Made by a program: the position numbers and the translations under genes | Origin: Alphaproteobacteria bacterium | GTDB lineage: Bacteria > Pseudomonadota > Alphaproteobacteria > UBA9219 | DNA length: 54,929 bases | Assembly (NCBI GenBank): GCA_009779135.1 | Contig: WREW01000006.1 | Span: forward strand, 1 to 54,929 | Reading direction: 5' to 3' | Shown: one piece after another, positions 17,962-32,313 of the stretch | Position numbering within the stretch: the first letter of the stretch is position 1 | Layout of the letters: each line of letters begins with the position of its first letter | The notes under the pieces: model-generated | Told to the model about the DNA's origin: nothing | What the model saw: the letters and a program-made list of their open reading frames with translations, nothing else | Databases searched by the model: none

Positions 17962-20900
17962 ATGGCGCAGAGTTCTTCCGCAATGTCCAGCAAAAAGCAA
18001 TCTCATGTCATGCGTTATCGCAAAAGCTTCGGGCGTATTCCCGAAGTGGCGCAGATGCCTAATCTTATAGATGTGCAACGCCGTTCTTATGAGCATTTTT
18101 TGCAGATGGACATTCCTTCCGACCAGCGTGAGCGGGTGGGGTTGCAGGAAGTTTTGCGCTCGGCTTTTCCTATCCGCGATTTTGCGGAGCGTGCGGTGCT
18201 TGACTTTGTCTCTTATGAGTTTGAGACGCCAAAATATGATGTCGAAGAATGCCAGCAGCGCGGGATGACTTATGCTGCGCCTCTTAAAGTGACATTGCGC
18301 TTAACTGTGTTTGATGTGGATGAAACCACGGGCGTTAAATCCATCCGCGACATCAAGGAACAAGATGTTTATATGGGCGACATGCCCTTGATGACCGCCA
18401 ACGGCACTTTTGTCGTTAACGGGACTGAGCGCGTGATTGTCAGCCAGATGCATCGCAGCCCGGGCGTGTTTTTCGATCATGACAACGGCAAGACTCATGC
18501 TTCCGGCAAGTACCTATTTGCGGCGCGCGTCATTCCTTATCGCGGCTCGTGGCTGGATTTTGAGTTTGACGCCAAGGATCTTGTTTATGTGCGTATCGAC
18601 AGGCGGCGCAAGCTTCCTGTGACGTCTCTCCTTTACGCGCTTGATAGCGCCGAGACGGAAAAGCTTCGCGCCAAGCGCGTTAAAAGCGGCAAGCCGCTTG
18701 AAACACATGAGGTTGAGGGCATGTCGCGCGAAGAAATCCTTGCGGCTTTTTACGATGTTCTGACTTACAAGCGCGCCAAAAACAGCTGGGTTGTTGCTTT
18801 TGAGCCTGAACGTATGCGCGGCCAGAAGCTTGTGCATGATATTGTCGATGCCAAGACCGGCAAGGCTGTTGCCAAGGAAGGCACCAAGATGACCGCGCGT
18901 TTGGTTGCCAAGCTGAGCGAGCAGGGCGTCAAGGACATTCTTGTGCAGCCCGCGCAGATGATCGGTTCGTATCTGGCTGCCGATATGATTGACGAGTCCA
19001 CGGGCGTTGTTCTTTTTGAAGCCGGCGATGAATTGACAGCCGCGATTCTTGAGCAGATCGATCAATCCAAAATCAAGGAACTGCAAATCCTCGCTATCGA
19101 CCATGTCAATGTCGGCCCTTATATCCGCAACACTTTGCTTGCGGACAAGAACACCTCGCGGGATGAGGCTTTGATTGATATTTACCGCGTGATGCGTCCG
19201 GGTGAGCCGCCTACGGTTGAAACGGCTGAGGCGCTGTTCCAAGGGCTTTTCTTTGATCTTGACCGCTATGATCTTTCGCCTGTGGGCCGTGTGAAGATGA
19301 ACGCTCGCCTTGGCTTTAAGACGGACGATCAACTGCGCGTTCTGCGCAAGGAAGACATTTTGAAAATCGTGCGCATCATGTGCGACCTCAAGGACGGGCA
19401 TGGCGAGATTGACGATATTGACCATCTCGGCAACCGCCGCGTCCGCTCGGTGGGCGAGTTGATGGAAAACCAGTATCGCCTCGGTCTTTTGCGCATGGAG
19501 CGCGCTATTCGTGAGCGTATGAGCTCGATCGAGATCGACACGGTCATGCCGCATGATCTTATCAACGCCAAACCTGCTGCTGCCGCTGTGCGTGAGTTTT
19601 TCGGCTCATCCCAGCTTTCGCAGTTTATGGATCAAACCAACCCGCTTTCTGAAATCACGCACAAGCGCCGCGTCTCAGCCTTGGGGCCGGGCGGTCTGAC
19701 TCGTGAGCGCGCGGGTTTTGAAGTGCGTGACGTGCATCCCACGCACTACGGCCGTATTTGTCCGATTGAAACACCTGAAGGGCCGAATATCGGTCTTATC
19801 AATTCTTTGGCCACTTATGCGCGTGTCAATCAGTATGGTTTTATTGAAAGCCCCTATCGCCGCGCGAAAAACGCAAAGGTGACGAATGAGGTTGTTTATC
19901 TCTCCGCCATGGAAGAGGGGCAATATGTCATCGCGCAGGCCAACGCGCAGCTTGATAAAAACGGCAAGTTTATCGAGGAAACCATTATCGCGCGCAAAAA
20001 CGGCGAAAACATTGTTGCTACGGCTGAGGAAATTGACTTTATCGATGTCTCGCCCAAGCAGATTGTTTCAGTCGCGGCGGCGCTTATTCCGTTCCTTGAA
20101 AATGACGACGCCAACCGTGCTTTGATGGGATCAAACATGCAGCGTCAGGCGGTTCCTCTTTTGCATAATGATGCGCCTTTGGTCGGTACGGGAATGGAAA
20201 GCGTGGTGGCTCGGGATTCCGGTGTGGCTGTTGTTGCGCGGCGCACGGGCGTTGTCGATCAGGTTGACGCTATGCGCATCGTTGTGCGCGCGACTGAGAA
20301 TCTGGATCCGAATGCGCCGACAGTTGACATTTATAATATGCTCAAGTTCCAGCGCTCCAACCAAAGCACCTGTATCACGCAGCGTCCTATTGTAAAAGTC
20401 GGCGATGTTGTGCGTGAAGGGCAGATTATCGCGGATGGGCCTTCAACCGATCTGGGTGAGCTTGCTCTGGGGCGCAATGTGCTTGTGGCCTTTATGCCGT
20501 GGAATGGATACAACTTCGAAGACTCGATCCTGATTTCCGAGCGGATTGTGAGCGAGGACGTCTTCACCTCCATTCACATTGAAGAGTTTGAGGTGATGGC
20601 GCGCGATACCAAGCTTGGGCAAGAAGAAATCACGCGCGACATCCCCAATGTCGGCGAAGAAGCGCTGAAAAGTCTTGATGAAGCCGGCATTGTTTATGTC
20701 GGGGCGGAAGTGAATCCTGGGGATATTCTGGTCGGCAAAGTAACCCCCAAGGGTGAAAGCCCCATGACGCCGGAAGAAAAACTCCTGCGCGCGATCTTTG
20801 GTGAGAAAGCGGCGGATGTGCGCGATACCAGCCTGCGTCTTCCTCCGGGCGTGAGCGGTACCATTGTTGAAGTGCGCGTGTTTTCTCGCCGTGGTGTTGA

Positions 20901-22212
20901 GAAAGACCAGCGCTCAATCGCCATTGAGCGCGCGGAAATCGAACGGCTTGCCAAAGACCGCGATGACGAACGCGCCATTATTGAACGCGGCTTCTTTGAG
21001 CGTTTGCGTGAGCTTTTGACCGGACAGAAGGCGATCGCCGGCCCCAAGGGCTTTCCGATAGGCCTTGTGACGGATGAGATTCTGAAGGACTACACGCGCG
21101 GCCAATGGCGCCAGATTGCTGTCAAGAATGACAGTGTGATGGGCGAGATTGAAGCCACCAGCAAGGTTTTTGACGATCAGATCACAGCGCTTAAAAAGCG
21201 TTTTGAGGACAAGGTGAATAAATTGCAGCGCGGTGATGAACTTCCTCCGGGCGTGATGAAGCTTGTCAAAGTGTTCGTTGCCGTCAAGCGTAAATTGCAG
21301 CCCGGCGACAAGATGGCGGGCCGTCACGGCAATAAGGGCGTGGTTTCGCGCATTCTTCCTGTTGAGGATATGCCGCATCTTCCGGATGGGACTCCGGTTG
21401 ATCTTGTGCTCAATCCTTTGGGCGTGCCTTCGCGTATGAATGTCGGGCAGATTCTTGAAACGCATCTCGGATGGGCCTCGGCCAATCTTGGCCGCCAGAT
21501 CGGGCAGGCTTTGGATGCTTATTACACTGTGCAGGACAAGAAAGCCGCGATGAGCGAAATACGCGGCAAGCTTAAAGCCATCTATGGCGAAGAATCCTTC
21601 AAGGGCTTTATGGCTGACAAATCCGATGAAGCGCTGGCGGAAGTTGCGGACACTTTGCGTGAAGGCATTCCTTTTGCAACGCCTGTTTTTGACGGCGCGC
21701 GTGAGGCGGATATTGAACGCATGCTGGAGCTTGCGGGGCTTGTAAGCTCGGGGCAGGAGACGCTGATTGATGGCCGCACGGGTGAGGCTTTTGATCGCAA
21801 GGTGACGGTCGGGTATATTTATATGCTCAAGCTGCACCATCTTGTGGACGAGAAAATCCACGCGCGTTCCATCGGGCCTTACAGTCTTGTCACGCAGCAG
21901 CCTTTGGGCGGCAAGGCCCAGTTCGGCGGCCAGCGCTTTGGTGAGATGGAGGTCTGGGCGCTTGAAGCTTATGGCGCAGCCTATACTTTGCAAGAGATGC
22001 TTACGGTCAAGTCGGACGATGTTTCAGGTCGCGCAAAGGTCTATGAATCCATCGTGCGTGGCGAGGATAATTTTGAATCCGGCATTCCTGAATCCTTCAA
22101 TGTTCTGGTTAAGGAGCTTCGCTCACTCGGCCTGAATGTGGATCTTGAGCACAAGAAACTGATTGAAGCGGCTCAGGATGCTGAAAATCCTCAGGCTCTT
22201 TTGGTACCATAA
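17962..22212 (+). CDS. rpoB: DNA-directed RNA polymerase, beta subunit
   Basis: 1416 aa, full alphaproteobacterial length. It forms, with beta', the catalytic cleft of RNA polymerase. Landmarks include R-K-S-F-G at about 22, the rifampicin region with [15 protein letters not shown] followed by [25 protein letters not shown], and the C-terminal [12 protein letters not shown]. The S, D and H positions of the rifampicin cluster are wild type by eye (S-S-Q-L-S-Q-F-M-D ... H-K-R), so no resistance change is evident. The ATG at 17962 was chosen for its GAGGG site and the family N-terminus. The gene is separated by 33 bases from rpoC. Confidence 0.98.
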   Translation: MAQSSSAMSSKKQSHVMRYRKSFGRIPEVAQMPNLIDVQRRSYEHFLQMDIPSDQRERVGLQEVLRSAFPIRDFAERAVLDFVSYEFETPKYDVEECQQRGMTYAAPLKVTLRLTVFDVDETTGVKSIRDIKEQDVYMGDMPLMTANGTFVVNGTERVIVSQMHRSPGVFFDHDNGKTHASGKYLFAARVIPYRGSWLDFEFDAKDLVYVRIDRRRKLPVTSLLYALDSAETEKLRAKRVKSGKPLETHEVEGMSREEILAAFYDVLTYKRAKNSWVVAFEPERMRGQKLVHDIVDAKTGKAVAKEGTKMTARLVAKLSEQGVKDILVQPAQMIGSYLAADMIDESTGVVLFEAGDELTAAILEQIDQSKIKELQILAIDHVNVGPYIRNTLLADKNTSRDEALIDIYRVMRPGEPPTVETAEALFQGLFFDLDRYDLSPVGRVKMNARLGFKTDDQLRVLRKEDILKIVRIMCDLKDGHGEIDDIDHLGNRRVRSVGELMENQYRLGLLRMERAIRERMSSIEIDTVMPHDLINAKPAAAAVREFFGSSQLSQFMDQTNPLSEITHKRRVSALGPGGLTRERAGFEVRDVHPTHYGRICPIETPEGPNIGLINSLATYARVNQYGFIESPYRRAKNAKVTNEVVYLSAMEEGQYVIAQANAQLDKNGKFIEETIIARKNGENIVATAEEIDFIDVSPKQIVSVAAALIPFLENDDANRALMGSNMQRQAVPLLHNDAPLVGTGMESVVARDSGVAVVARRTGVVDQVDAMRIVVRATENLDPNAPTVDIYNMLKFQRSNQSTCITQRPIVKVGDVVREGQIIADGPSTDLGELALGRNVLVAFMPWNGYNFEDSILISERIVSEDVFTSIHIEEFEVMARDTKLGQEEITRDIPNVGEEALKSLDEAGIVYVGAEVNPGDILVGKVTPKGESPMTPEEKLLRAIFGEKAADVRDTSLRLPPGVSGTIVEVRVFSRRGVEKDQRSIAIERAEIERLAKDRDDERAIIERGFFERLRELLTGQKAIAGPKGFPIGLVTDEILKDYTRGQWRQIAVKNDSVMGEIEATSKVFDDQITALKKRFEDKVNKLQRGDELPPGVMKLVKVFVAVKRKLQPGDKMAGRHGNKGVVSRILPVEDMPHLPDGTPVDLVLNPLGVPSRMNVGQILETHLGWASANLGRQIGQALDAYYTVQDKKAAMSEIRGKLKAIYGEESFKGFMADKSDEALAEVADTLREGIPFATPVFDGAREADIERMLELAGLVSSGQETLIDGRTGEAFDRKVTVGYIYMLKLHHLVDEKIHARSIGPYSLVTQQPLGGKAQFGGQRFGEMEVWALEAYGAAYTLQEMLTVKSDDVSGRAKVYESIVRGEDNFESGIPESFNVLVKELRSLGLNVDLEHKKLIEAAQDAENPQALLVP

Positions 22213-26912
<4,700 letters not shown>

Positions 26913-26920
26913 CCCCCCCC

Positions 26921-27024
26921 TGTCATTGCGAGGAAGGCCTTCAGGCCTGACGCGGCAATCTCTGTACCGGCGTTGCCGAGATTGCCGCGTCAATCCGGCT
27001 GCGCCGGCTTTCCTCGCAATGACA
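26921..27024. repeat. Family B repeat, long form
   Basis: Outer arms TGTCATTGCGAGGAAGGCC / GGCTTTCCTCGCAATGACA with inner arms GACGCGGCAATCTC / GAGATTGCCGCGTC. It lies nine bases after the acetyltransferase stop, between convergent genes, and may end transcription of both. Confidence 0.88.
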
Positions 27025-27045
27025 TGTTTTTTTGGGTGGGCTTGT

Positions 27046-27732
27046 TTAGAAATTACGGAAAGCTAGGGTGAAGTTTTTCGGGGGGATTAGTTTTTCTCGC
27101 TCAAACGCGCGATCCGTCTCGGCTATATTTCCGATTGTTTTTTCGCCGAAGGAAAAGGCGTTTTGGATGTAGTAGGTTCCCTTATAAGACAAATTATCCA
27201 GATGGCGGATGATGGCGTTGATGTCGGTCTCGTCCGTCAAAGGTGTATAGACGGTTGTGCGCACCTCGAAGGTTATGGCGGCTTTGATGAGCAGTTCAAG
27301 CGAGGCTTCGATATTTTCCGCGTGTTTGTTTGTGCCGACAAGTTTTTCCATTTTCTCGGGCGTGGTTTTGTAGTCCATGGCTACATAATCCAAGAGGTTT
27401 TCTTTCAAAAGGCGGGCCAAAATTGTTGGGCGGGTGCCGTTGGTGTCCAGTTTGACAAGAAAGCCCATCTCTTTGATTTTTCTCATCAAATCGGGAAGAT
27501 TTTCGTAAAGTGTGGCCTCGCCGCCGGAGAAGACGACGGCGTCAAGTTTGCCTTGGCGGATTTTTAGAAAGGACAAGACCTCACTTTCTTCCTTTTCGCC
27601 GTGGCTTTGCACGATGGCGGGGTTGTGGCAGAAAACGCAGCGCATGTTGCAGCCTGCGATCCAGACAATGCAGGCTATCTTTTGGGGATAGTCCAAAAGT
27701 GAGAAAGGCGTGATGTCATAGATTTTGGGCAT
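27046..27732 (-). CDS. nrdG: Anaerobic ribonucleotide reductase activating enzyme (radical SAM)
   Basis: 228 aa. It uses S-adenosylmethionine and a 4Fe-4S cluster to create the glycyl radical on NrdD. The radical SAM cysteines C28, C32 and C35 are in A-G-C-N-M-R-C-V-F-C-H-N-P, followed by the F-S-G-G-E-A glycine-rich SAM-binding stretch at about 93. The N-terminal I-T-P-F-S-L-L-D-Y-P resembles the NrdG type found with stand-alone class III reductases and differs from the shorter E. coli type. The ATG at 27732 is placed by homology; upstream codons come from a repeat. It is downstream of nrdD, separated by a 158-base gap filled by repeat A. Confidence 0.92.
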   Translation of the reverse strand: MPKIYDITPFSLLDYPQKIACIVWIAGCNMRCVFCHNPAIVQSHGEKEESEVLSFLKIRQGKLDAVVFSGGEATLYENLPDLMRKIKEMGFLVKLDTNGTRPTILARLLKENLLDYVAMDYKTTPEKMEKLVGTNKHAENIEASLELLIKAAITFEVRTTVYTPLTDETDINAIIRHLDNLSYKGTYYIQNAFSFGEKTIGNIAETDRAFEREKLIPPKNFTLAFRNF

Positions 27733-27766
27733 GAGAACATAATCCAACCATATTGCGCCCCCCCCC

Positions 27767-27880
27767 CTTGTCATCCTCGGGCAACCACGAAGTGGTTGAG
27801 CCGGGGATCTGACGTTAGAACTATGCTCTGGCGTCAGATCCCTGGGTTCTTGCTTCGCAAGCCCCGAGGATGACAAGGGG
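27767..27880. repeat. Family A repeat, long form, between nrdD and nrdG
   Basis: Outer arms CCTTGTCATCCTCGGG and CCCGAGGATGACAAGG, inner arms GGGATCTGACG and CGTCAGATCCC. It would fold into a long hairpin in the nrdDG transcript. It is very similar to 31211-31321. Confidence 0.9.
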
Positions 27881-27890
27881 GGATAGTATT

Positions 27891-29897
27891 TTAGCAGACA
27901 GCCTTGCTTTGCTCCAGATGTTCGCAAATGGCTGCTTCGGTGAAGTGGCGGCGTTCGCGGTGTTCGCCCTTCTTGCCGATGTTAAAGCTGTCCACGGGGC
28001 GGAAATAGCCCATCACGCGAGTCCAGACCTGTGTGCGCTCCTTGCAATGGGGGCAGACGGGTTGTTCGCCTTTTAGGTAGCCGTGCGTGTCGCACACCGA
28101 GAATACGGGCGTGATCGTAACATAGGGCAGCTGGTATTCCGTCAGCACCGCTTTGACGAAACGGCGGCAGGAGTCGGCGGAGTCCAGACGCTCATTCATA
28201 TACATGTGCAAAACCGTGCCGCCTGTATATTTGCATTGCAGCTTGTTTTGAAGGTCAAGCGCGGCAAAGGGATCTTCCGTATGTGTGGCTGAGATCTGGG
28301 AACTATTGGTATAATAGATGTTCATGCCTTCGCCTGATTGCACGATGCCGGGGAAGCGTTTGTGGTCTTCCTTGGCAAAGCGGTAGGTCGCGCCCTCAGC
28401 CGGTGAGGCTTCGAGATTGTAGAGATTTCCCGTCTCTTCCTGATAAGTGCGCAGGCGGCCCCGAATATGGTCGAGAAGACGCAGGGACATGACGATGCCT
28501 TCTTCTTTTGTCATGTCATATCTGCCGCCGGAGAAGTTCAGCAGCATCTCATTCATGCCATTGACGCCGATGGTGCTGAAATGGTTGCGGAAGCTTGACA
28601 GATAGCGGCGCGTGTAGGGGTAAAGGCCGCGCTCGAACATGTCGTTGACGAAGACGCGCTTTTTCTCAAGCGTGCTTTTGGCCATGTCCATCAGGCGGTT
28701 CACCGCTTCAATGAGGCCTGCCTCATCCCCCTTATGCTTGTAGCCAAGGCGCGCCATGTTAAGCGTGACAACGCCGATGGAGCCCGTCATCTCAGCCGAG
28801 CCGAACAGGCCGTTGCCGCGTTTTTGCAGCTCCCGCAAGTCAAGCTGAAGGCGGCAGCACATGGAGCGCACGGCCCCGGGCTTATAAGCATCCGGATTTT
28901 CAACAACACGGCCATTTTCATCCCTTTTATACTGGCTGCCGATGAAGTTCTGGAAATAGGAGCTTCCCACCTTAGCGGCGTTTTCGAAAATTGCGTCAGC
29001 GATTTTGCTGTCCCAGTCGAATTGCTCGGTGACATTGATGGTCGGGATGGGGAAGGTGAAAGTTTGATGGGTGGCATCGCCCTCTGTCATGACTTTGTAG
29101 TAGGCGATGATGATACGCTCCATCTCCGGCACAAAGTCGGCATAGGTCATTTCCGAAAGGCTTTTGATATTCGGGCGGCGATATTTGGCCAGAGCCAGGA
29201 GATGCGTGGCTTCGTCCTCCTTGAGCTTGGTGAAAAGATGATCGCCCCGCGCCATGGGCATTTGCTCCTTGAGGTCGTCGGGGACGGTGATGTCAAACGT
29301 CACGTTGGTGAAGGGCGACTGGCCCCAACGCGCGGGGACATTCAGATTATACACGAACTGGCGGATGGCCTTGATGATGTCCTTGTCGCTAAGCTGATCG
29401 CGGAAGACATAAGGGGCCAGATAAGTATCAAAAGAGCTGAAAGCCTGCGCGCCCGCCCATTCGGATTGCAAGATTCCAAGGAAATTGGCCATCTGCCCCA
29501 AAGCCTCGCGGAAATGACGCGGCGGGCGGGAGGAGACGCGGCCTTGGACGCCGTTAAAGCCCTCGGACAATAACTGGCGCAGACTCCAGCCCGCGCAATA
29601 GCCCGCAAGACAATCCAGATCATGGATGTGATAATCGCCTTCGCGGTGCGCGCGGCCTTCTTCCTTGGTATAGACTTCATCCAGCCAGTAATTGGCGATG
29701 ATCTTGCCCGCCAGATTATTGACGAGGCCCGCTTGACTGAATCCTACATTCGCATTTGCATTGACGCGCCAGTCCGACTTGCTCAGATACTCGTCCACCG
29801 ACTCCGAGCAGTTGATCTGGGTTCCCGTGATCTGGGAATCCCTCACCTCTTCACGAGGCCCGAACGGAAGCACTTTTGCGGTCGCTATCTCAGCCAT
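27891..29897 (-). CDS. nrdD: Anaerobic (class III) ribonucleoside-triphosphate reductase
   Basis: 668 aa. It makes deoxynucleotides without oxygen using a glycyl radical. The radical glycine is G630 in T-R-V-M-G-Y-F, near the C-terminus. Just before it, a zinc site C-D-T-H-G-Y ... C-P-H-C uses C-x-x-H plus C-x-x-C; many relatives have C-x-x-C twice. The active-site cysteine region is M-C-C-R-L-Q-L-D. There is no N-terminal ATP-cone, so dATP feedback through a cone is not expected. The ATG at 29897 (GGGGG ribosome-binding site) is chosen over a longer frame. A perfect FNR box lies upstream at 30023. Together with nrdG it permits DNA synthesis in anoxia. Confidence 0.96.
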   Translation of the reverse strand: MAEIATAKVLPFGPREEVRDSQITGTQINCSESVDEYLSKSDWRVNANANVGFSQAGLVNNLAGKIIANYWLDEVYTKEEGRAHREGDYHIHDLDCLAGYCAGWSLRQLLSEGFNGVQGRVSSRPPRHFREALGQMANFLGILQSEWAGAQAFSSFDTYLAPYVFRDQLSDKDIIKAIRQFVYNLNVPARWGQSPFTNVTFDITVPDDLKEQMPMARGDHLFTKLKEDEATHLLALAKYRRPNIKSLSEMTYADFVPEMERIIIAYYKVMTEGDATHQTFTFPIPTINVTEQFDWDSKIADAIFENAAKVGSSYFQNFIGSQYKRDENGRVVENPDAYKPGAVRSMCCRLQLDLRELQKRGNGLFGSAEMTGSIGVVTLNMARLGYKHKGDEAGLIEAVNRLMDMAKSTLEKKRVFVNDMFERGLYPYTRRYLSSFRNHFSTIGVNGMNEMLLNFSGGRYDMTKEEGIVMSLRLLDHIRGRLRTYQEETGNLYNLEASPAEGATYRFAKEDHKRFPGIVQSGEGMNIYYTNSSQISATHTEDPFAALDLQNKLQCKYTGGTVLHMYMNERLDSADSCRRFVKAVLTEYQLPYVTITPVFSVCDTHGYLKGEQPVCPHCKERTQVWTRVMGYFRPVDSFNIGKKGEHRERRHFTEAAICEHLEQSKAVC

Positions 29898-30299
29898 ATT
29901 TTGTCCCCCAAAAATCCCTTTCTTATGCGGCACATAAGCAGGGCAGTGTTCATGAAATCTGCAATTAACCACAAGATGAAGATGTGATGATGGTATTAAA
30001 CCACAAAATCTAGTGTGCCATCTTGATATAGATCAAGTTAAGACAAAAAGAAAGATTAAGATTCCTTTCTAAAAATTAACGCCCGAACGGCACGTTGATG
30101 ACATGATTCAGCTATGACGCCATTCAAAACGAAAGCGTTCCGAATGTATGAATCTTAATAGCACAAAAGGCCCGCCAAATAAATTGCAGACCATGGGGGC
30201 GGACAAAGATTTCTGGGGACATCTCTGTGGGTAAGCCGCGCGGTGGCGCATACGGGGGAAGGGCGGCTGGAAGGCTTTGGACGGCTCTTTGGAGCTGCC
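29898..30299. other. 402-base regulatory/intergenic region upstream of nrdD
   Basis: It holds the nrdD leader and promoter (about 29985-30040), including the FNR box. The remaining part toward ubiV is non-coding by eye. A 28-codon frame at 30148-30234 on the + strand has no ribosome-binding site and is not called. Confidence 0.7.
30023..30036 (-). promoter_or_regulatory. FNR/ANR box of the nrdDG promoter
   Basis: TTGAT-ATAG-ATCAA is a perfect match to the FNR consensus, extended by C and G to a 16-base palindrome. On the minus strand a -10-like TTTAATAC lies at 30000-29993. The box centre would then stand about 42 bases before transcription start, the classical activating position. The box is about 126 bases before the nrdD ATG. 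Confidence 0.8.
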
Positions 30300-31199
30300 C
30301 TATTTCCCTTTTGCAACGAAAGAAAGGCCCGCTTGGCCGTGGTAATAGCCGTTGAGGGGCTTTAGTGATTCTTTCAGCTCTTTCAGGCGATTAAGGACAG
30401 ATTCGCCCGAGATTCGACCGGCCAGAAAACCCTCATACAGCCGCGCAAGGGCAGTCATATCCATATGATGCGGCGAAATACGGAAATATGTGACTCCGGC
30501 GCAGGCCAGTTCTTGGGCCTCATCCAGCAAGACAAGATAATCATGCGATAGGGTTTGCGTGCCGTTGATGGCCAGAAGCTTTTGGCCGCTTAGCGTGCTT
30601 ACAGCAAGGCCATCGGGATCGTCCGCGCAGGCAAAGCGGCATTCATCTTTGGTTTTTCCATGCGCGCGCGCGTGATAGCAGCGCATAGCGATGGCCAAAG
30701 GCTGGCGCCCGAAAATAAGAACTTCCTTGTGTGTTTGCGGCGCATGCGCGGCGAGGATTTGAAGCGATTGAGCCGAAAGCTCAGATGCAAAGCAAAAGCG
30801 CGTGGCGCCTTTTTGGATCAGCGCTGTCATGGCGCCTTCATTCAGCACATTGATAAAGGGGCCGACCACAAAGGGGCGGTCTTTCAGGATCTGGATGGCG
30901 GCGACATCATTGGCTTCAATCAAAAAGCCTTCCTGCGCCAGCGCGTGCAAAGCCTTTATTTCACGCGGTTGCGTCAGCATGGCGAGGCTTGAAAGAATAA
31001 TCTCTTTGCCGCCACGGTGCAGTCTTTCGATCACCTCGTGAAAATAGGGCGTGAAAAAGGATTCACGTTTGCTGCAAATAACCTGACCGAGATAGACACA
31101 GGAAAAGGGGGCTTCATCGGCAATGCGGAAATAAAAATCGCGCATGGTTTCTGCGGGCCAGTGGAAGAAAAGCGGGCCTAAAGTCAGGCGAGGGATCAT
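30300..31199 (-). CDS. ubiV: Oxygen-independent ubiquinone hydroxylation protein UbiV (U32 family)
   Basis: 299 aa, a peptidase-U32-type protein that works with UbiU and UbiT in anaerobic ubiquinone synthesis. The four cysteines expected to hold the 4Fe-4S cluster are C42, C174, C187 and C191. The last three have the same 13- and 4-residue spacing as E. coli UbiV (C180, C193, C197). The N-terminal L-T-L-G-P-L-F-F-H-W-P fits UbiV, whereas UbiU begins with M-E-L-x-C-P-A-G. It is the third gene of ubiTUV, separated from ubiU by a 142-base gap containing repeat A. The ATG has an AGGGGGTG site upstream. Confidence 0.9.
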   Translation of the reverse strand: MIPRLTLGPLFFHWPAETMRDFYFRIADEAPFSCVYLGQVICSKRESFFTPYFHEVIERLHRGGKEIILSSLAMLTQPREIKALHALAQEGFLIEANDVAAIQILKDRPFVVGPFINVLNEGAMTALIQKGATRFCFASELSAQSLQILAAHAPQTHKEVLIFGRQPLAIAMRCYHARAHGKTKDECRFACADDPDGLAVSTLSGQKLLAINGTQTLSHDYLVLLDEAQELACAGVTYFRISPHHMDMTALARLYEGFLAGRISGESVLNRLKELKESLKPLNGYYHGQAGLSFVAKGK

Positions 31200-31210
31200 A
31201 CTACACCCCC

Positions 31211-31321
31211 TTTGTCATCCTCGGGCAACCGCGAAGCGGTTGAGCCGGGGATCTGACGATGGAACGATGCTTTGGCGTCAGATCCCCGGGCGCTTGCTTC
31301 GCAAGCCCCGAGGATGACAGG
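31211..31321. repeat. Family A repeat, long form, between ubiU and ubiV
   Basis: Outer arms TTTGTCATCCTCGGG / CCCGAGGATGACAG, inner GGGGATCTGACG / CGTCAGATCCCC. It lies in the presumed ubiTUV transcript. Confidence 0.9.
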
Positions 31322-31341
31322 GTGAGGAGAGGTCGATTTTG

Positions 31342-32313
31342 TCATCGCCAGCCCTTTTGATAGGCGCCGAGAGTCTGGCGCGAACCTTCGGCCAGTTCAT
31401 GCAAAGGCTTTGATGCGGGGGTTTTTTGTCCGTCAAGCGCTGCGCGGAACTGGCTGACGACTTGCGCGACATAGGCTTTGGAGCGCTGGCGGCCTTCTAT
31501 TTTCAGGGCGGTGACTCCGGCTTTTTGGAGCTGCTTTAAAATCTCGATGGCGTTCCAGCCTACGGGCTCTTCAAACAGATAGGAGGCTTGGCCGCGCGTG
31601 ACATAGCGTCCTTTGCAGGGCGTGGGATAGGCAGCGTTTTCATGGCGCGCAAAGCGGTTCAGCGTGACATCACCAAGGCAGGAAAGAATGCTATCGCCTT
31701 CCTCCTTATAACGCACATGGGAGGCTGGGGCGCAGACTCCATCGCAGCTTGGCGAAAGGCCGGTCATGAAGGAGGATAGAAAGCATCTTCCTTCCGACAT
31801 GGTGCCGACGCTGCCAAAACAGAAGACTTCCGTTTCAACGCCTGTTTCTTTTGTAAGTGCCGCAATTTCGGGCACGTCCAAAACGCGCGGTAGAACGACA
31901 CGTTTGACGTCATAGACATCACGGTAAAAAGCAATGGAAAGCGCGTTGGATGCCGCAGCTTGAACGGAAAGATGACGCCTTAGATCAGGATAATGGCGTT
32001 TGGCGTAATCAAGCAGGCCGATATCGGCAAGAATGATTGCGTCAACGCCCAAGGCAGCGGCGCGGTCAATGGCGCGGTGCCATGGCTGCGGATTTCCGGC
32101 GCGGGCAAAAGTATTGATGGCGATAAAGATTTTGCGGCCATGCGCGTGCGTAAAGGAAACGGCATTTTCCATTTCTTCATCGTCAAAATTAAGCCCGGGA
32201 TAGTTCCGCGCGTTTGTGGCATCACGAAAGCCGCAATAAACGCTGTCTGCGCCTGCCTTGATGGCGGCCTGCAAGGCGGCGGAGGTTCCGGCGGGGCAGA
32301 CAAGTTCTAGCAA
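31342..32313 (-). CDS. ubiU: Oxygen-independent ubiquinone hydroxylation protein UbiU (U32 family)
   Basis: 323 aa from a TTG start at 32313, chosen because GGGAGG stands five bases upstream and the protein then begins M-L-E-L-V-C-P-A-G, as UbiU does. The start overlaps the ubiT stop. U32 features include N-A-R-N-Y-P-G-L-N-F and M-S-E-G-R-C-F-L-S-S. Cysteines C177, C194 and C233 have the spacing of the last three cluster ligands of E. coli UbiU. The position of the first ligand (about 170) is glycine, with C165 five residues earlier; C190 and C212 are further candidates. It should form a UbiU-UbiV heterodimer that hydroxylates the quinone ring without O2. Confidence 0.9.
   Translation of the reverse strand: MLELVCPAGTSAALQAAIKAGADSVYCGFRDATNARNYPGLNFDDEEMENAVSFTHAHGRKIFIAINTFARAGNPQPWHRAIDRAAALGVDAIILADIGLLDYAKRHYPDLRRHLSVQAAASNALSIAFYRDVYDVKRVVLPRVLDVPEIAALTKETGVETEVFCFGSVGTMSEGRCFLSSFMTGLSPSCDGVCAPASHVRYKEEGDSILSCLGDVTLNRFARHENAAYPTPCKGRYVTRGQASYLFEEPVGWNAIEILKQLQKAGVTALKIEGRQRSKAYVAQVVSQFRAALDGQKTPASKPLHELAEGSRQTLGAYQKGWR

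Noticed and set aside
28734-29573. 279-codon + strand frame inside nrdD
   Set aside because: Lies wholly opposite a clear NrdD coding sequence; the product has no family features.
30148-30234. 28-codon frame upstream of nrdD
   Set aside because: No ribosome-binding site and no similarity noticed; probably chance.
27767-31321. Spaced near-identical palindromes as a CRISPR array
   Set aside because: Copies are kilobases apart, about 110 bases long, with genes between them; no short regular spacers and no cas genes.
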